A stretch of DNA of 64,000 bases from Quadrisphaera setariae (GTDB lineage Bacteria > Actinomycetota > Actinomycetes > Actinomycetales > Quadrisphaeraceae), in assembly GCF_008041935.1 (NCBI RefSeq), contig NZ_VKAC01000001.1, positions 186,001 to 250,000 of the forward strand. The letters are read 5' to 3'. This document shows positions 33,587 through 43,190 of this stretch, in pieces. Both the position numbers and the translations under genes were made by a program. The notes beneath the pieces were generated by a model. That model worked only from the letters and a program-made list of their open reading frames with translations, made no database searches and was not told where the DNA came from. Every line of letters starts with the position of its first letter. The stretch's first letter is position 1.

Positions 33587-35641
33587 TCACACCGGCAGGT
33601 GCCGGTCCCACCAGCGCTGCAGGTGCTCGAACCTGGCGGTCCGGTGGCTCGGGCGCCCCGAGCGGGTGAGCTCGTGGCCCTCGCCGGGGAAGAGCAGCAG
33701 CTCGGTCTCCACGCCCTGCCGGCGCAGCGCCGTCCACCACCGCTGGCCCTGCTCGACCGGACAGCGCCAGTCCTGCTCGGAGTGGATGACCAGGGTGGGA
33801 GTGCGCACCGACGCCACGTGCGCCATCGGCGACTGCTCCCGCATGGCCTCCTCGGACCCGTGCAGCTGGTCGGGGAAGTACCAGCCGATGTCGGCCGACC
33901 CCACGAAGCTGGTCGCGTCGAGGTACCCGCGCTCCACCACGGCCGCCGCGAACCGCCGCGTGCGCGTGGTGAGCAGCGCCGTCATGTACCCGCCGTAGCT
34001 GCCGCCCGCGACGCCCACCCGCTCAGCGTCGAGGGGGAGCGAGGGGTCGGCCAGCACGCCGTCGAGGAGGGCCTCCACGTCGTCGGCGTCGACGGTGCCC
34101 AGCGCCCCCAGGACGGCCTCTCCGTGCGCCAGGCCGTAGCCCGCCGAGCCGCGGGGGTTGCCCATCACCACGGCGTACCCGGCGCCCGCGGCCACCTGCG
34201 CCTCGTCGAACAGGCCCCACCCGTACTGGGCGTGCGGTCCGCCGTGGACCATGAGCAGCACCGGGTGCGGTCCCGCGCCGAAGCGCGCCTCGTCCGGCAG
34301 GACCACCCAGCCGTGCACCGGGTACCCGTCCCGGCTGGGGTGCTCCACCTCCCGGAGGGGGCGCAGGCGCCCCGTCGCGCGCAGCGGACCGCCGGCGTCC
34401 GTCAGCCGCAGCGGGCCGCCGTCGTCGTGGGGGGTGACGCGGACCAGCTCGCCGCGGCTCGCGGGGTCGGCCACGACCGCCACCAGCGTCGAGCCGTCGG
34501 GCGCGGCCGCCGCGCCGGTCACCTGCAGCTGCCCGTCGAGCAGCACCTCGCGGGAGCCGTCGGGGCGCACCCGCAGCAGCCGCAGCGCGCCGCGGTGGCG
34601 CTCGGCCACGAGGGCGCCGGCGGCGTCCACGAGCAGGAAGCCGGCCGGGTCGCCGAGGTCGACGTCCGGCGGTGTCAGCCGGAGCGGCGCGCCCGCGCCC
34701 GGCGGCACCGCGCTGCCGGGGCCGCCGGGGTCCGGGTCGGCGGTCAGGACAGCGGTGTGCAGCGACTCCGGCTGCGCGACCGCGCCCAGGCCGCGCTCGT
34801 CCAGCACCGTCGCGAGCAGCCACAGCCGCCGGCCGTCGGGGTCCGCGGCCACGCGGCTGACCGCGAGGTCACCGCCGACCACCGCGTCGAGCTGGTGCTG
34901 CCGGTGCGCCGTGGCCTCCACGCGGTGCACGCCTCGGCGCAGGTCGTGGCCGGCGCCCTCGTGGCGCGCGGACACCACGAGCAGCGCCAGGCCGTCCGCG
35001 GTCCACGTCACGCAGGTGTCGTCGGCGTCGCCGTCGGTCACCTGCCGCGGGGTGGGCCGCTGCGGTGCGGGCACGCGCTCACTGGCGTCCAGCGCCGTGC
35101 GGTCGACGTCCAGGACGAACGCGTGCTGGCGGCGGTCGAGGGTGAAGCCCACCCCGTCGACGCGGTGCGCGGGGGTGGTGACGAGGCGCGGCGGCTCGGC
35201 GTCCGGGCCGCGCAGGTGCTCCGGGCCGGTGGCGGTGCCGTAGCGGCCCGGCTCCGGCACGCGGGCGGTGAAGGCCAGCGCCGCCCCGTCGGGGGACCAC
35301 GCGGGAGCACCCGCGCCCAGGGGCAGCTGCTGGGAGGTGGTCAGCGCCAGCGGCTCGCCGCCGTCGAGCTCGACGAGGTGGAGCTGGGGACGCCCCCCGG
35401 GCCCGGCGCGCAGGAACGCCACCCAGCGCCCGTCGGGGCTCACCGCGGGCGCGGTGTCCCGGTGCCCGCGGGTCAGCCGGTGCAGGGGAGAGCTGCCGTC
35501 GGTGGCGACCCTCCACAGGTCACCGGCCTCCTCGTCGGTGGCCGGGTCCGGAGCGGTGACCGACACCACGGCGGTGCGGCCGTCGGGGGTGAGCGAGGGG
35601 CTGGAGCAGCCGGCGAGCAGGGGCAGGTCTGAGGGCAGCAT
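33587..35641 (-). CDS. S9 family (prolyl oligopeptidase/acylaminoacyl peptidase type) serine peptidase
   Basis: 684-residue enzyme. The N-terminal beta-propeller shows repeated WSPDG-like units: SLTPDGRTAVVSV, AVSPDGRWVAFLR, AWSPDGAALAFTA, and TWTADGLALLV. The alpha/beta hydrolase domain starts near residue 420, with HPVLLMVHGGPHAQYGWGLF (oxyanion region), NPRGSAGYG, the nucleophile AGGSYGGYMT, the Asp in IHSEQDWRCPVEQ and the His in FPGEGHELTR. No signal peptide, so cytoplasmic. ATG start with TAGCGT 8 nt upstream, hence a leaderless start of its own. Confidence 0.93.
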   Translation of the reverse strand: MLPSDLPLLAGCSSPSLTPDGRTAVVSVTAPDPATDEEAGDLWRVATDGSSPLHRLTRGHRDTAPAVSPDGRWVAFLRAGPGGRPQLHLVELDGGEPLALTTSQQLPLGAGAPAWSPDGAALAFTARVPEPGRYGTATGPEHLRGPDAEPPRLVTTPAHRVDGVGFTLDRRQHAFVLDVDRTALDASERVPAPQRPTPRQVTDGDADDTCVTWTADGLALLVVSARHEGAGHDLRRGVHRVEATAHRQHQLDAVVGGDLAVSRVAADPDGRRLWLLATVLDERGLGAVAQPESLHTAVLTADPDPGGPGSAVPPGAGAPLRLTPPDVDLGDPAGFLLVDAAGALVAERHRGALRLLRVRPDGSREVLLDGQLQVTGAAAAPDGSTLVAVVADPASRGELVRVTPHDDGGPLRLTDAGGPLRATGRLRPLREVEHPSRDGYPVHGWVVLPDEARFGAGPHPVLLMVHGGPHAQYGWGLFDEAQVAAGAGYAVVMGNPRGSAGYGLAHGEAVLGALGTVDADDVEALLDGVLADPSLPLDAERVGVAGGSYGGYMTALLTTRTRRFAAAVVERGYLDATSFVGSADIGWYFPDQLHGSEEAMREQSPMAHVASVRTPTLVIHSEQDWRCPVEQGQRWWTALRRQGVETELLLFPGEGHELTRSGRPSHRTARFEHLQRWWDRHLPV

Positions 35642-35649
35642 CGCCCTCG

Positions 35650-35655
35650 ACGCTA
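35650..35655 (-). promoter_or_regulatory. -10-like TAGCGT before S9 peptidase
   Basis: TAGCGT on the minus strand, 8 nt before the ATG at 35641, fits the leaderless pattern and lies between trmL and the peptidase gene. Confidence 0.5.
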
Positions 35656-35676
35656 CGCCCGTCTCCCCCGCGGGGG

Positions 35677-36150
35677 TCAGGCGCCGCCCGCGAAGCCGTG
35701 CTGGCGCCACGCCTCGTGGACGACGACGGCGACGGCGTTCGAGGCGTTCAGCGAGCGCCGCTGCGCGAGCATCGGGATGCGCAGCCGGTCGGTGACGCGG
35801 CCGTCGGCCAGGACGTGGTCGGGCAGGCCCACCGACTCCCGGCCGAACAGCAGCGCGTCGCCCTCCTCGTAGGTGACGTCGGTGTACCAGCGGGTGGCCG
35901 AGGACGTCAGCGCGTACGCCCGGCGCGAGCCCAGGTCGGCCAGGGCCGCCCACAGCGCCTCGACGTCGTCGTGCACCGTCGTGCGGGCGAGGTCGTGGTA
36001 GTCCAGCCCGGCGCGCCGCAGCTTGGAGTCCTCCAGGTCGAAGCCCAGCGGGCGCACGAGGTGCAGGTGCGCGCCGGTGGTGGCGGACAGCCTGATGGCG
36101 GCGCCGGCGTTGCCGGGGATCTCGGGCTCGACGAGGACGACGTGGAACAC
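35677..36150 (-). CDS. trmL: tRNA (cytidine(34)-2'-O)-methyltransferase
   Basis: SPOUT-class methyltransferase acting on the wobble base of tRNA-Leu, using SAM. Starts FHVVLVEPEIPGNAGAAIRL, then ATTGAHLHLVRPLGFDL, and the knot region ALLFGRESVGLP, IPMLAQRRSLNASNAVAVVV. 157 residues, the family length. The GTG at 36150 is chosen; the longer frame to 36276 crosses the intergenic repeat and adds 42 unlikely residues. 35 bp separate its stop from the S9 gene start. Confidence 0.94.
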   Translation of the reverse strand: MFHVVLVEPEIPGNAGAAIRLSATTGAHLHLVRPLGFDLEDSKLRRAGLDYHDLARTTVHDDVEALWAALADLGSRRAYALTSSATRWYTDVTYEEGDALLFGRESVGLPDHVLADGRVTDRLRIPMLAQRRSLNASNAVAVVVHEAWRQHGFAGGA

Positions 36151-36185
36151 CCCCGCAGCCTCTCGCACCGCGCCGACCGGTGGGA

Positions 36186-36255
36186 GACCGCAGCCGGGCG
36201 CCCGCGCGCGGTCCCCACCCCCTCCGAGACCGCAGCCGGGCGTCCGGCTGCGGTC
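36186..36255. repeat. Two CGCAGCCGG-family elements upstream of icd and trmL
   Basis: The second is a perfect 12-bp stem, GACCGCAGCCGG at 36228-36239 with its complement at 36244-36255, loop GCGT. The first (36186-36212) has the same left arm but a decayed right arm. They share arms and loop with the element after purH. Confidence 0.75.
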
Positions 36256-36305
36256 CGCGGTCCCGTCCGGGCGCACCTGGGGGGTGCTCCCGGCTGAGAC
36301 CTCGG

Positions 36306-36311
36306 TAGGTT
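36306..36311 (+). promoter_or_regulatory. -10-like TAGGTT upstream of icd
   Basis: TAGGTT lies 51 nt before the icd ATG. No strong -35 is seen. A ribosome-binding GGAGGA precedes the start. Confidence 0.35.
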
Positions 36312-36362
36312 CGGGGGGAAGACTTCTGGTACCGGCTGCTCCGACGGAGGACAGGGACGCGC

Positions 36363-37577
36363 ATGGCGAAGATCAAGGTCGAGGGCAAGGTCGTCGAGCT
36401 CGACGGCGACGAGATGACCCGGATCATCTGGCAGTTCATCAAGGACCGCCTGATCCACCCCTACCTCGACGTCGACCTCGAGTACTACGACCTCGGCATC
36501 GAGCACCGCGACGCCACCGACGACCAGGTGACGATCGACTCCGCCAACGCCATCAAGAAGCACGGCGTCGGCGTGAAGTGCGCCACCATCACCCCCGACG
36601 AGGCGCGGGTGGAGGAGTTCGGCCTCAAGAAGATGTGGCGCTCCCCGAACGGGACCATCCGCAACATCCTCGGCGGCGTGATCTTCCGCGAGCCGATCAT
36701 CATCAGCAACATCCCGCGGCTCGTCCCGGGCTGGACCAAGCCGATCATCGTCGGCCGCCACGCCTTCGGCGACCAGTACCGCGCCACCGACTTCACGTTC
36801 CCCTCCGCGGGCACGCTGACGGTGACCTTCACCCCGTCCGACGGCTCCCAGCCGATCGAGCACGAGGTCTTCCAGGCCCCCGGCGCCGGCGTGAGCCTGT
36901 CGATGTACAACCTCGACAGCTCCATCCGCGACTTCGCGCGAGCCTCCATGAACTACGGCCTGGCCCGGAACTACCCGGTCTACCTGTCGACGAAGAACAC
37001 GATCCTCAAGGCCTACGACGGCCGCTTCAAGGACATCTTCGCCGAGGTCTTCGAGACCGAGTTCAAGGACCAGTTCGCCGCGGCGGGCATCACCTACGAG
37101 CACCGCCTCATCGACGACATGGTCGCCTCCGCCCTGAAGTGGGAGGGCGGGTACGTCTGGGCCACCAAGAACTACGACGGCGACGTCCAGTCCGACACCG
37201 TCGCGCAGGGCTTCGGCTCCCTCGGCCTCATGACCTCCGTCCTGGCCACGCCGGACGGGCGCACGGTGGAGGCCGAGGCCGCGCACGGCACGGTCACCCG
37301 CCACTACCGCCAGCACCAGGCGGGCAAGCCGACGTCCACCAACCCGATCGCCTCGATCTACGCGTGGACGCGCGGTCTCGACCACCGCGGCAAGCTCGAC
37401 GGCACCCCCGCGGTGCGCGAGTTCGCCGAGAAGCTCGAGCAGGTCGTCATCTCCACCGTCGAGAGCGGCAAGATGACCAAGGACCTCGCCCTGCTCGTGG
37501 GCCCGGAGCAGCCGTTCCAGAGCACCGAGGAGTTCCTCGCGACGCTGGACGAGAACCTCGCGAAGGCCCTCGCCTGA
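36363..37577 (+). CDS. icd: NADP-dependent isocitrate dehydrogenase
   Basis: TCA enzyme converting isocitrate to 2-oxoglutarate. The 404-residue protein is the dimeric eukaryotic-like type: [40 protein letters not shown] (substrate site), [15 protein letters not shown] (substrate Arg/His), [19 protein letters not shown] (metal Asp and Lys), and [20 protein letters not shown] with [16 protein letters not shown] (NADP loop). No frameshift. Single gene with its own ribosome-binding site. A hairpin at 37605-37645 follows and overlaps the promoter of the next gene. Confidence 0.97.
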   Translation: MAKIKVEGKVVELDGDEMTRIIWQFIKDRLIHPYLDVDLEYYDLGIEHRDATDDQVTIDSANAIKKHGVGVKCATITPDEARVEEFGLKKMWRSPNGTIRNILGGVIFREPIIISNIPRLVPGWTKPIIVGRHAFGDQYRATDFTFPSAGTLTVTFTPSDGSQPIEHEVFQAPGAGVSLSMYNLDSSIRDFARASMNYGLARNYPVYLSTKNTILKAYDGRFKDIFAEVFETEFKDQFAAAGITYEHRLIDDMVASALKWEGGYVWATKNYDGDVQSDTVAQGFGSLGLMTSVLATPDGRTVEAEAAHGTVTRHYRQHQAGKPTSTNPIASIYAWTRGLDHRGKLDGTPAVREFAEKLEQVVISTVESGKMTKDLALLVGPEQPFQSTEEFLATLDENLAKALA

Positions 37578-37604
37578 CCTTGGGCCAGTGCGCTCGTCGA
37601 GCGC

Positions 37605-37645
37605 GGTGATCACCGGCGGTGCCCCGTAGGGTGCCGCCGGTGATC
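37605..37645. promoter_or_regulatory. Palindrome enclosing a -10-like TAGGGT before the metallophosphoesterase gene
   Basis: ATCACCGGCGG at 37609-37619 pairs with CCGCCGGTGAT at 37634-37644. The loop contains TAGGGT at 37627-37632, which ends 7 nt before the GTG start at 37640. The structure could be the icd terminator, an operator of the next gene, or both. Confidence 0.55.
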
Positions 37646-39331
37646 GCTGTCCGGGGCTCCTCGCCGGGCCGCCGCCCCTCCGTCCGGGGCGGCCGCGCCT
37701 CTCGCCCCTCGGTCGCCCCCTCGCTCGCACGGGTGTGGGCGCGGTGGGCGTGGCTGCGCGGGAGCGCCGTCGTCGTCGTCGCCGTGGTGGCGGCGGGGGC
37801 CGCGATGGCCACCGCGGGCGCCACCACGGCCAGCGTCGGCCCCGTCGACGCGCGGCTGGTGCTGCAGCCCTCGCTGACCGGCGGCACGCAGGTGCAGGTG
37901 CCGCCGCTGGGGGAGCTGGCCCTGGCCACCCACGACGGCCCGCTGCGGCTGCGCGTGGAGGTGGAGGGCCTGCGGCTGCCCGAGGCCCGCTCGCTGCTGG
38001 CCCGCGGCACCACCGCGGCGTCGGTGGGCGACGAGCTCACGCGGGACGTCCGTGCGGCGCTGGTGGCGCTGGTGGTGAGGTCCGTGCTCGTGGCGCTGGC
38101 CGCGGCGGCGCTCGCGAGCCTGCTGGTCTTCCGCCGTGCCCGGGCGGTGCTCGTGGGGACGGGCGCGGTCCTCGTCGTCCTGCTGGCCAGCGGGGGAGCG
38201 GCGGCCGCGACGGCCAACAGCCGGGCGCTGGCCGAGCCCCGGTACTCCGGGCTTCTCACGCGGGCGCCGGCGCTCGTCGGGGACCTCACCAGCGTCGGCA
38301 GCCGCTTCACGGCGTACCAGACGCGCGTGGCCGCGCTGACCGGCAGCGTCTCCCGGCTGTACTCGGCGCTGTCGGGCCTGCCGGCCGGCGCCGCTGCGGG
38401 CGACGACGACGTGCGCGTGCTGTGGGTCTCCGACGTGCACAACAACCCCGAGGCGTACCGGCTCATGGCCACGCTGGTGCAGGAGTTCGACGTGGCCGGT
38501 GTGGTCGACACCGGCGACTCCAGCGACTTCGGCAGCGCCGCCGAGACGCCGCTGCTGGCGCCGGTGGCGTCGCTGGGGGTGCCGTACCTGTGGGTCCGCG
38601 GCAACCACGACTCAGCCACCACGCAGGCAGCGGTCGCGGCGCTGGAGGAGGGCACCGACGGACGGGTGAGGGTGCTGGACGACGGCGCGACCGCCGAGAT
38701 CGCCGGCGTGCGGTTCGCCGGCACCGGCGACCCGCGCTTCAACCCCTCCAGCCTCGTGGTCAACGAGGCGGCCCGCGAGCAGCTGACGGTGGCCGGGGAG
38801 GCGCTCGGGCGGTCGCTGGACGCGTCGGCGGCGGCGGGGGAGCGCGTCGACGTGGCGCTCGTCCACGAGCCGCCGATGGCGCTGCCGCTGGTGGGGAAGG
38901 TCCCGCTGGTGCTGGACGGACACACCCACCGCCGGGCCGCCGCCGTCGACGGCGACACGCTGCTGCTCACCCAGGGCTCCTCCGGCGGGGCGGGGCTGCG
39001 CAGCCTCGTGGGCGGCGAGCCGACGCCGCTGCAGATGTCGGTGCTGCACTTCTCCGCGGTCGACGGGTCGCTGCTCGCCGTCGACGACGTCACGGTCGGA
39101 GGGGTGGGGCTGGACAGCGCCACCGTTGAGCGGCGCACGGCGGAGAGCTACCGGGAGGAGTCGAAGGCCCCCGAGGAGGAGCCGGCGCTGGAGGAGCCGG
39201 CCGAGCCGACCGGCGGCGTCACCGGCCCCGACGGCACCCCGACCTTCACCCCCGGCGGCACCGACGTGCCGCCGCTGCCCACCGACCCCGGCGGGCTCGT
39301 CCTCACCCCCGCCGCGACGCCCTCGCCGTGA
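37640..39331 (+). CDS. Membrane-anchored metallophosphoesterase
   Basis: 563 residues. Basic N-terminus, TM1 near residue 40-60 (SAVVVVAVVAAGAAMA), an extracytoplasmic loop, further hydrophobic segments around 130-185 (VALAAAALASLLVF and VLVGTGAVLVVLLASGGAA), then a calcineurin-like domain with WVSDVHNNPEAYR, VDTGDSSDFG, VRGNHDSATT, VALVHEPPM and LDGHTHRRAAA, all five metal-binding motifs. The C-terminal 70 residues are acidic and Pro/Thr rich. GTG start at 37640; TAGGGT 7 nt before it suggests leaderless initiation. The phosphatase domain probably lies outside the membrane. Substrate unknown. Confidence 0.88.
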   Translation: MIAVRGSSPGRRPSVRGGRASRPSVAPSLARVWARWAWLRGSAVVVVAVVAAGAAMATAGATTASVGPVDARLVLQPSLTGGTQVQVPPLGELALATHDGPLRLRVEVEGLRLPEARSLLARGTTAASVGDELTRDVRAALVALVVRSVLVALAAAALASLLVFRRARAVLVGTGAVLVVLLASGGAAAATANSRALAEPRYSGLLTRAPALVGDLTSVGSRFTAYQTRVAALTGSVSRLYSALSGLPAGAAAGDDDVRVLWVSDVHNNPEAYRLMATLVQEFDVAGVVDTGDSSDFGSAAETPLLAPVASLGVPYLWVRGNHDSATTQAAVAALEEGTDGRVRVLDDGATAEIAGVRFAGTGDPRFNPSSLVVNEAAREQLTVAGEALGRSLDASAAAGERVDVALVHEPPMALPLVGKVPLVLDGHTHRRAAAVDGDTLLLTQGSSGGAGLRSLVGGEPTPLQMSVLHFSAVDGSLLAVDDVTVGGVGLDSATVERRTAESYREESKAPEEEPALEEPAEPTGGVTGPDGTPTFTPGGTDVPPLPTDPGGLVLTPAATPSP

Positions 39332-39430
39332 TCGTGGACGCCGCCGACGCCACCGGCCGTGATCATGGACGCCCCCGTGGGCAGCGCCCATGATCACGGG
39401 GCGTCCCGTCGGTGACGTCCATGATCACGG
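39326..39430. repeat. Cluster of four CGTGATCATGGACG half-sites
   Basis: Half-sites CCGTGATCGTGGACG (39326 region) and CCGTGATCATGGACG (39358 region) run forward; CCCATGATCACGG (39387 region) and CGTCCATGATCACGG (to 39430) run reverse. They form nested inverted repeats between the convergent metallophosphoesterase and ribH genes. The first overlaps the phosphoesterase stop. Confidence 0.75.
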
Positions 39431-39443
39431 TCGGGGAGGCGGG

Positions 39444-39944
39444 TCAGGCGAGGGCGGGCTCCGGGGAGCCCAGCGCGCCGGCGGCGCGCAGCGCGGCGAG
39501 GGTCCCCAGGACGGCCTCCGCGGCCTCCGCGCCCTTGTCCTCCCTGCTGCCCGGCAGGCCGGCCCGGTCCAGGGCCTGGGCGTCGGTGTCGCAGGTCAGC
39601 ACGCCGAACCCGACCGGCACGCCGGTGCGCACCGCCACCTCGGTCAGGCCCGTGGTCGCTGCCGAGCACACGTACTCGAAGTGCGGGGTCCCGCCGCGCA
39701 CCACCACGCCGAGGGCGACCACGGCGTCGTAACCGGCCGCGGCCAAGCGCGCCGCCGCCACCGGCAGCTCGAAGGTGCCGGGGACGCGCACCACGGTCGG
39801 CTCGGGTGCGCCGGCTGCCTCGAGGGCGCGCAGCGCACCGGCCAGCAGGCCCTCCACCACCTCGGTGTGCCACAGCCCGGCGACCACCGCGACGCGCACG
39901 CCGCTCCCGTCGACCTGCAGCGCCGGTGCTCCGTGTCCGCTCAT
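39444..39944 (-). CDS. ribH: 6,7-dimethyl-8-ribityllumazine synthase
   Basis: Penultimate riboflavin step, joining dihydroxybutanone-P and the ribityl pyrimidinedione. [35 protein letters not shown] (with the FELP motif), [16 protein letters not shown] (catalytic His region), [20 protein letters not shown] and DKGAEAAEA are present. 166 residues. The ATG overlaps the ribBA stop by four bases (ATGA). Last gene of the rib operon. Confidence 0.96.
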   Translation of the reverse strand: MSGHGAPALQVDGSGVRVAVVAGLWHTEVVEGLLAGALRALEAAGAPEPTVVRVPGTFELPVAAARLAAAGYDAVVALGVVVRGGTPHFEYVCSAATTGLTEVAVRTGVPVGFGVLTCDTDAQALDRAGLPGSREDKGAEAAEAVLGTLAALRAAGALGSPEPALA

Positions 39945-41395
39945 GCCTGCTCCTCCTGCGTCGTCGTCTTCTGCGCACCCGCCGCGGAGAGCGCGGACGG
40001 GGCGGTGGGGGGCGTGTGGCCCATCCGGGCGCGCTTGGTGGCGAGGTAGGCCTCGCGCAGCGGGGCTGACGGCGCTGGCTGTGCTGACGGTGCAGCCGCG
40101 TCGTCGTCGCCCACGTGCAGCCCGACCTGCTCCACCACGTCCACGCCGTGCTCCGCCAGGCCCGAGGTCTTCCCCGGGTTGTTGGTCAGCAGCCGCACCC
40201 GCTCCACGCCGAGCGCGCGCAGCACCGCGGCCGCGCCGCCGTACTCGCGGGCGTCGACGGGCAGCCCCAGCTCGAGGTTCGCGTCCACGGTGTCGGCGCC
40301 GCCGTCCTGCAGGGCGTACGCCGCGATCTTGGCGGACAGGCCGATGGCCCGCCCCTCGTGGCCGCCGAGGTGCACCAGCACCCCGCCCTCGGCGCCGATC
40401 CGGTCCAGGGCTGCGCGCAGCTGCGGACCGCAGTCGCAGCGCAGCGACCCGAACGCGTCGCCGGTGAGGCACTCCGAGTGCACGCGCACCAGCGGCACCG
40501 CCGCCTCGGTGGAAGGGGGTGAGGACGACGACGAGCGCGGCGGTCCCCCACGAGCGGGAGGTGCCCCCAGCCCGACCACCGCCAGGTGCTCCGCGCCCGT
40601 GGCGAGGTCGCGGAAGGCGACGGCGGTGAACTCGCCGTGCTCCGTCGGCAGCGCGGCGCGAGCCACCTCGACCACGCGCTGGCGCTCGCGGGCCGGACGG
40701 GAGGTGGCCGAGGGCCCGTGGTCGCGGTCGGTGGACGCGGTGGCCTCGGCGCGCAGGTGCGCGGCGAGCTGCTCGATGGTGATGACGGGCAGCCCGTGCT
40801 CCGCGCCCAGGGCCACCACGCCGGGGCCGCGGAGCATGTCGCCGTCGGGGTCGTCGAGGTCCACGAGCTCGGTGATGATCGCCACGGGCGGCAGCCCGGC
40901 CAGGCGGCACAGGTCGACGGCGGCCTCGGTGTGACCGCGGCGCTCCAGCACCCCGCCCGGGCGGGCTCGCAGCGGCAGCACGTGCCCGGGGCGGATGAGG
41001 TCGGCCGGCCCGGAGGCCGGGTCGGCGAGCACCCGAGCGGTGCGGGCGCGGTCGGCGGCGCTGATGCCCGTGGTGACTCCGGAAGCGGCGTCGACCGTGA
41101 CCGTGTACGCCGTCCGCAGCGAGTCCTCGTTGCGCTCGACCATGTCGGGCAGGCCGAGGGAGTCGGCCAGCACCGCGGGCAGGGGGGCGCACAGCAGGCC
41201 GGAGCCGTGCTTGACGGTCCACGCGACCCACTGCGGCGTCGCCAGGGACGCGGCGAGGACGACGTCGCCCTCGTCCTCGCGGTCGTCGTCGTCGAGCACG
41301 AGGACCGGACGGCCGCAGCGCAGCGCGGCGAGCGCTTCCTCGACGGTGCTCAGGCCCTCGAGCCCCCGACTCGCGCTCGTGGTGGTGGCGCTCAT
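39941..41395 (-). CDS. ribBA: Bifunctional DHBP synthase/GTP cyclohydrolase II
   Basis: The N-terminal 3,4-dihydroxy-2-butanone-4-phosphate synthase has [19 protein letters not shown] (metal-binding acidic loop), [20 protein letters not shown] and [16 protein letters not shown]. The C-terminal GTP cyclohydrolase II has [20 protein letters not shown], the zinc-binding Cys set, [16 protein letters not shown] and [12 protein letters not shown]. 484 residues. A Ser/Pro-rich insert ([18 protein letters not shown]) lies between the first beta strands of the second domain, unusual but in frame. Four-base overlaps link it to ribE upstream and ribH downstream. Confidence 0.96.
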   Translation of the reverse strand: MSATTTSASRGLEGLSTVEEALAALRCGRPVLVLDDDDREDEGDVVLAASLATPQWVAWTVKHGSGLLCAPLPAVLADSLGLPDMVERNEDSLRTAYTVTVDAASGVTTGISAADRARTARVLADPASGPADLIRPGHVLPLRARPGGVLERRGHTEAAVDLCRLAGLPPVAIITELVDLDDPDGDMLRGPGVVALGAEHGLPVITIEQLAAHLRAEATASTDRDHGPSATSRPARERQRVVEVARAALPTEHGEFTAVAFRDLATGAEHLAVVGLGAPPARGGPPRSSSSSPPSTEAAVPLVRVHSECLTGDAFGSLRCDCGPQLRAALDRIGAEGGVLVHLGGHEGRAIGLSAKIAAYALQDGGADTVDANLELGLPVDAREYGGAAAVLRALGVERVRLLTNNPGKTSGLAEHGVDVVEQVGLHVGDDDAAAPSAQPAPSAPLREAYLATKRARMGHTPPTAPSALSAAGAQKTTTQEEQA

Positions 41396-42072
41396 CGCAC
41401 GGCCTCCTCGAGCTCGGCAGCGCCCAGACCGGAGCCCAGACCGGCGACCGCGCGGTCGGCGAGCAGCCGCTCCACGTGCTTGGCCAGCACGTCCACCTCG
41501 AGGTTCACCGGGTCGCCGACGCCCTTGCGGCCCAGCGTGGTGGCGCGCAGCGTCTCGGGGATGAGCGAGACGGAGAACCACGCCCGCTCGGCGCCCGCCG
41601 CGCTGACCGCGGTCACCGTGAGGGACACGCCGTCGACGGCGACGGAGCCCTTCTCCACCACGTACTTCGCCAGCTCGGCGGGGACGGAGACCGTGACGAC
41701 CTCCCACCGGTCGCCCGGCACGCGCGCCGCGACCTCGCCGACGCCGTCGACGTGGCCCTGCACGACGTGCCCGCCGAGGCGACCGCCCGCGGCGACGGGC
41801 CGCTCCAGGTCCACCCGGTCGCCGGGGCGGAGCCGGCCGAGGGTGGTGCGCTCGAGGGTCTCGAGCATCGCGTCGGCGGTGAAGCCGGTGGGCGCGCCGT
41901 CGTCGTCGCGGGCGATGTCGACCACGGTGAGGCAGCAGCCGTCCACGGCGATGGACGCGCCGTGGACGGCGTCGCCGGTGACGAGCGGGCCGCGGACGGT
42001 GAGGCGGGCGGAGGTCTCGCCGCGCTCCAGCGCCACGACCTCTCCGAGCTCCTCGACGATGCCGGTGAACAT
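41392..42072 (-). CDS. ribE: Riboflavin synthase, alpha chain
   Basis: Dismutates two lumazines to riboflavin. Two lumazine-binding repeats are visible: [15 protein letters not shown] at the N-terminus with GCCLTVVDI, and [18 protein letters not shown] with [10 protein letters not shown] in the second half, followed by [13 protein letters not shown]. 226 residues. The ATG shares one base with the ribD stop (TGATG) and its own stop overlaps ribBA, so the operon is translationally coupled throughout. Confidence 0.96.
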   Translation of the reverse strand: MFTGIVEELGEVVALERGETSARLTVRGPLVTGDAVHGASIAVDGCCLTVVDIARDDDGAPTGFTADAMLETLERTTLGRLRPGDRVDLERPVAAGGRLGGHVVQGHVDGVGEVAARVPGDRWEVVTVSVPAELAKYVVEKGSVAVDGVSLTVTAVSAAGAERAWFSVSLIPETLRATTLGRKGVGDPVNLEVDVLAKHVERLLADRAVAGLGSGLGAAELEEAVR

Positions 42073-43190
42073 CAGGCCTCCTGCTGCTGGTCGGACGGGG
42101 TCTGGTCCGGGACGGGTCCCGGGGTCGGGTCGGTGGGTCTGGCGAGCACGACGACGTCGCCGCCGAGCACGTGGGCGCCGGTGAGCTGCAGGCGCAGCGC
42201 GTCGCCGATCGAGGTGGCGCCGAGGTCCCCCAGGGCGCTGCGACCGCTGCCGAGCAGGGCGGGCGCGAGGTGCGCGACGACGTCGTCGACGAGCCCGGCC
42301 CGCCAGAACGCCGCCGCCAGGCGCGGGCCGCCCTCCAGCCACACCGAGCGCACGCCGCGCTCCCACAGCGCGGCCAGCGCCTCGCGGGGGTCGCGGGTGC
42401 GCAGGTGCACCGTCTCGGCGCTGCCGTCGAGCAGCCGCGCACCGGCGGGCAGGTCGCGCAGGCCCACCACCACGCGCAGCGGCTGCTGGGGCAGCGGCGC
42501 GCCGGAGGCGTCGCGGACGGTGAGGGCCGGGTCGTCGGCCAGGGCCGTGCCGGTGCCGACCAGCACGGCGTCGTGCTGGGCGCGGCGGGCGTGCACGTCG
42601 GCGCGGGCCACCGGCCCGGTGATCCAGCGGCTGGAGCCGTCCGTCGCGGCGCTGTACCCGTCGAGCGTGGCGGCGTACTTCCACGTCACGGCGGGGCGGC
42701 GGTGGCGGTGCGCGCGGGCCCACGGCCGCACCAGCTCGTGCGCCCGCGGGTCGTCGAGGACGACGACGTCGACCCCGGCCGCGCGCAGCTCGGCGGCTCC
42801 GCCGCCCGCGGTGGGCGTCGGGTCGGGCGCGCCGACCACCACGCGGGCCACGCCGGCGTCGAGCAGGGCGCGCGTGCAGGGGCCCGTGCGGCCCGTGTGC
42901 CGGCACGGCTCGAGCGTCACGACAGCGCTCCAGCCGGTGGTGCGCGCGAGGTCGTGGCCCCGCGCGGCGGCGTCGGCGAGGGCGGCGACCTCGGCGTGCG
43001 CGGTGCCGGCGCCGCGGTGCCAGCCCTGGCCGAGGACCTCCCCGCCGGGGCCGAGCACGACGCACCCGACCTGGGGGTTCTCCGTCAGCGGGCCGCGGCG
43101 CGCCAGGTCGAGGGCGAGGTCGAGCGCGCGGCTGTCCACAGGGTTGTCCACAGAGCTGTGGACACCGCCGTGGCGCTCGCTGCTGGCCAA
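42072..43190 (-). CDS. ribD: Bifunctional riboflavin deaminase/reductase
   Basis: Deaminates and reduces the pyrimidine intermediate. The N-terminal deaminase has NPQVGCVVLGPGG, the zinc site HAEVAAL, and LEPCRHTGRTGPC. The C-terminal reductase has VTWKYAATLDGYSAATDGSS, GSSRWITGP, VLVGTGTALADDPALTVR and VWLEGGPRLAAAF. 372 residues with a TTG start at 43190, supported by GGAAGGGGAC upstream; a GTG at 43151 is a weaker choice. The first codons overlap a cluster of TTGTCCACA-like sites. First gene after the FMN riboswitch. Confidence 0.93.
   Translation of the reverse strand: MASSERHGGVHSSVDNPVDSRALDLALDLARRGPLTENPQVGCVVLGPGGEVLGQGWHRGAGTAHAEVAALADAAARGHDLARTTGWSAVVTLEPCRHTGRTGPCTRALLDAGVARVVVGAPDPTPTAGGGAAELRAAGVDVVVLDDPRAHELVRPWARAHRHRRPAVTWKYAATLDGYSAATDGSSRWITGPVARADVHARRAQHDAVLVGTGTALADDPALTVRDASGAPLPQQPLRVVVGLRDLPAGARLLDGSAETVHLRTRDPREALAALWERGVRSVWLEGGPRLAAAFWRAGLVDDVVAHLAPALLGSGRSALGDLGATSIGDALRLQLTGAHVLGGDVVVLARPTDPTPGPVPDQTPSDQQQEA
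43132..43165. other. Three DnaA-box-like nonamers at the start of ribD
   Basis: CTGTCCACA at 43132-43140, TTGTCCACA at 43144-43152 and, on the other strand, GTGTCCACA at 43157-43165. TTGTCCACA is the actinobacterial DnaA-box consensus. The sites overlap codons 9-20 of ribD. There is no dnaA or dnaN nearby, so this is not an origin. Confidence 0.5.

Noticed and set aside
33587-36442. 951-residue S9 peptidase with a long N-terminal extension
   Set aside because: The extension is trmL read out of frame; the ATG at 35641 has TAGCGT 8 nt upstream and begins the propeller directly.
43132-43165. Replication origin, because of DnaA-box-like nonamers
   Set aside because: Only three sites in 34 bp, inside ribD, and no dnaA, dnaN or AT-rich unwinding region nearby.
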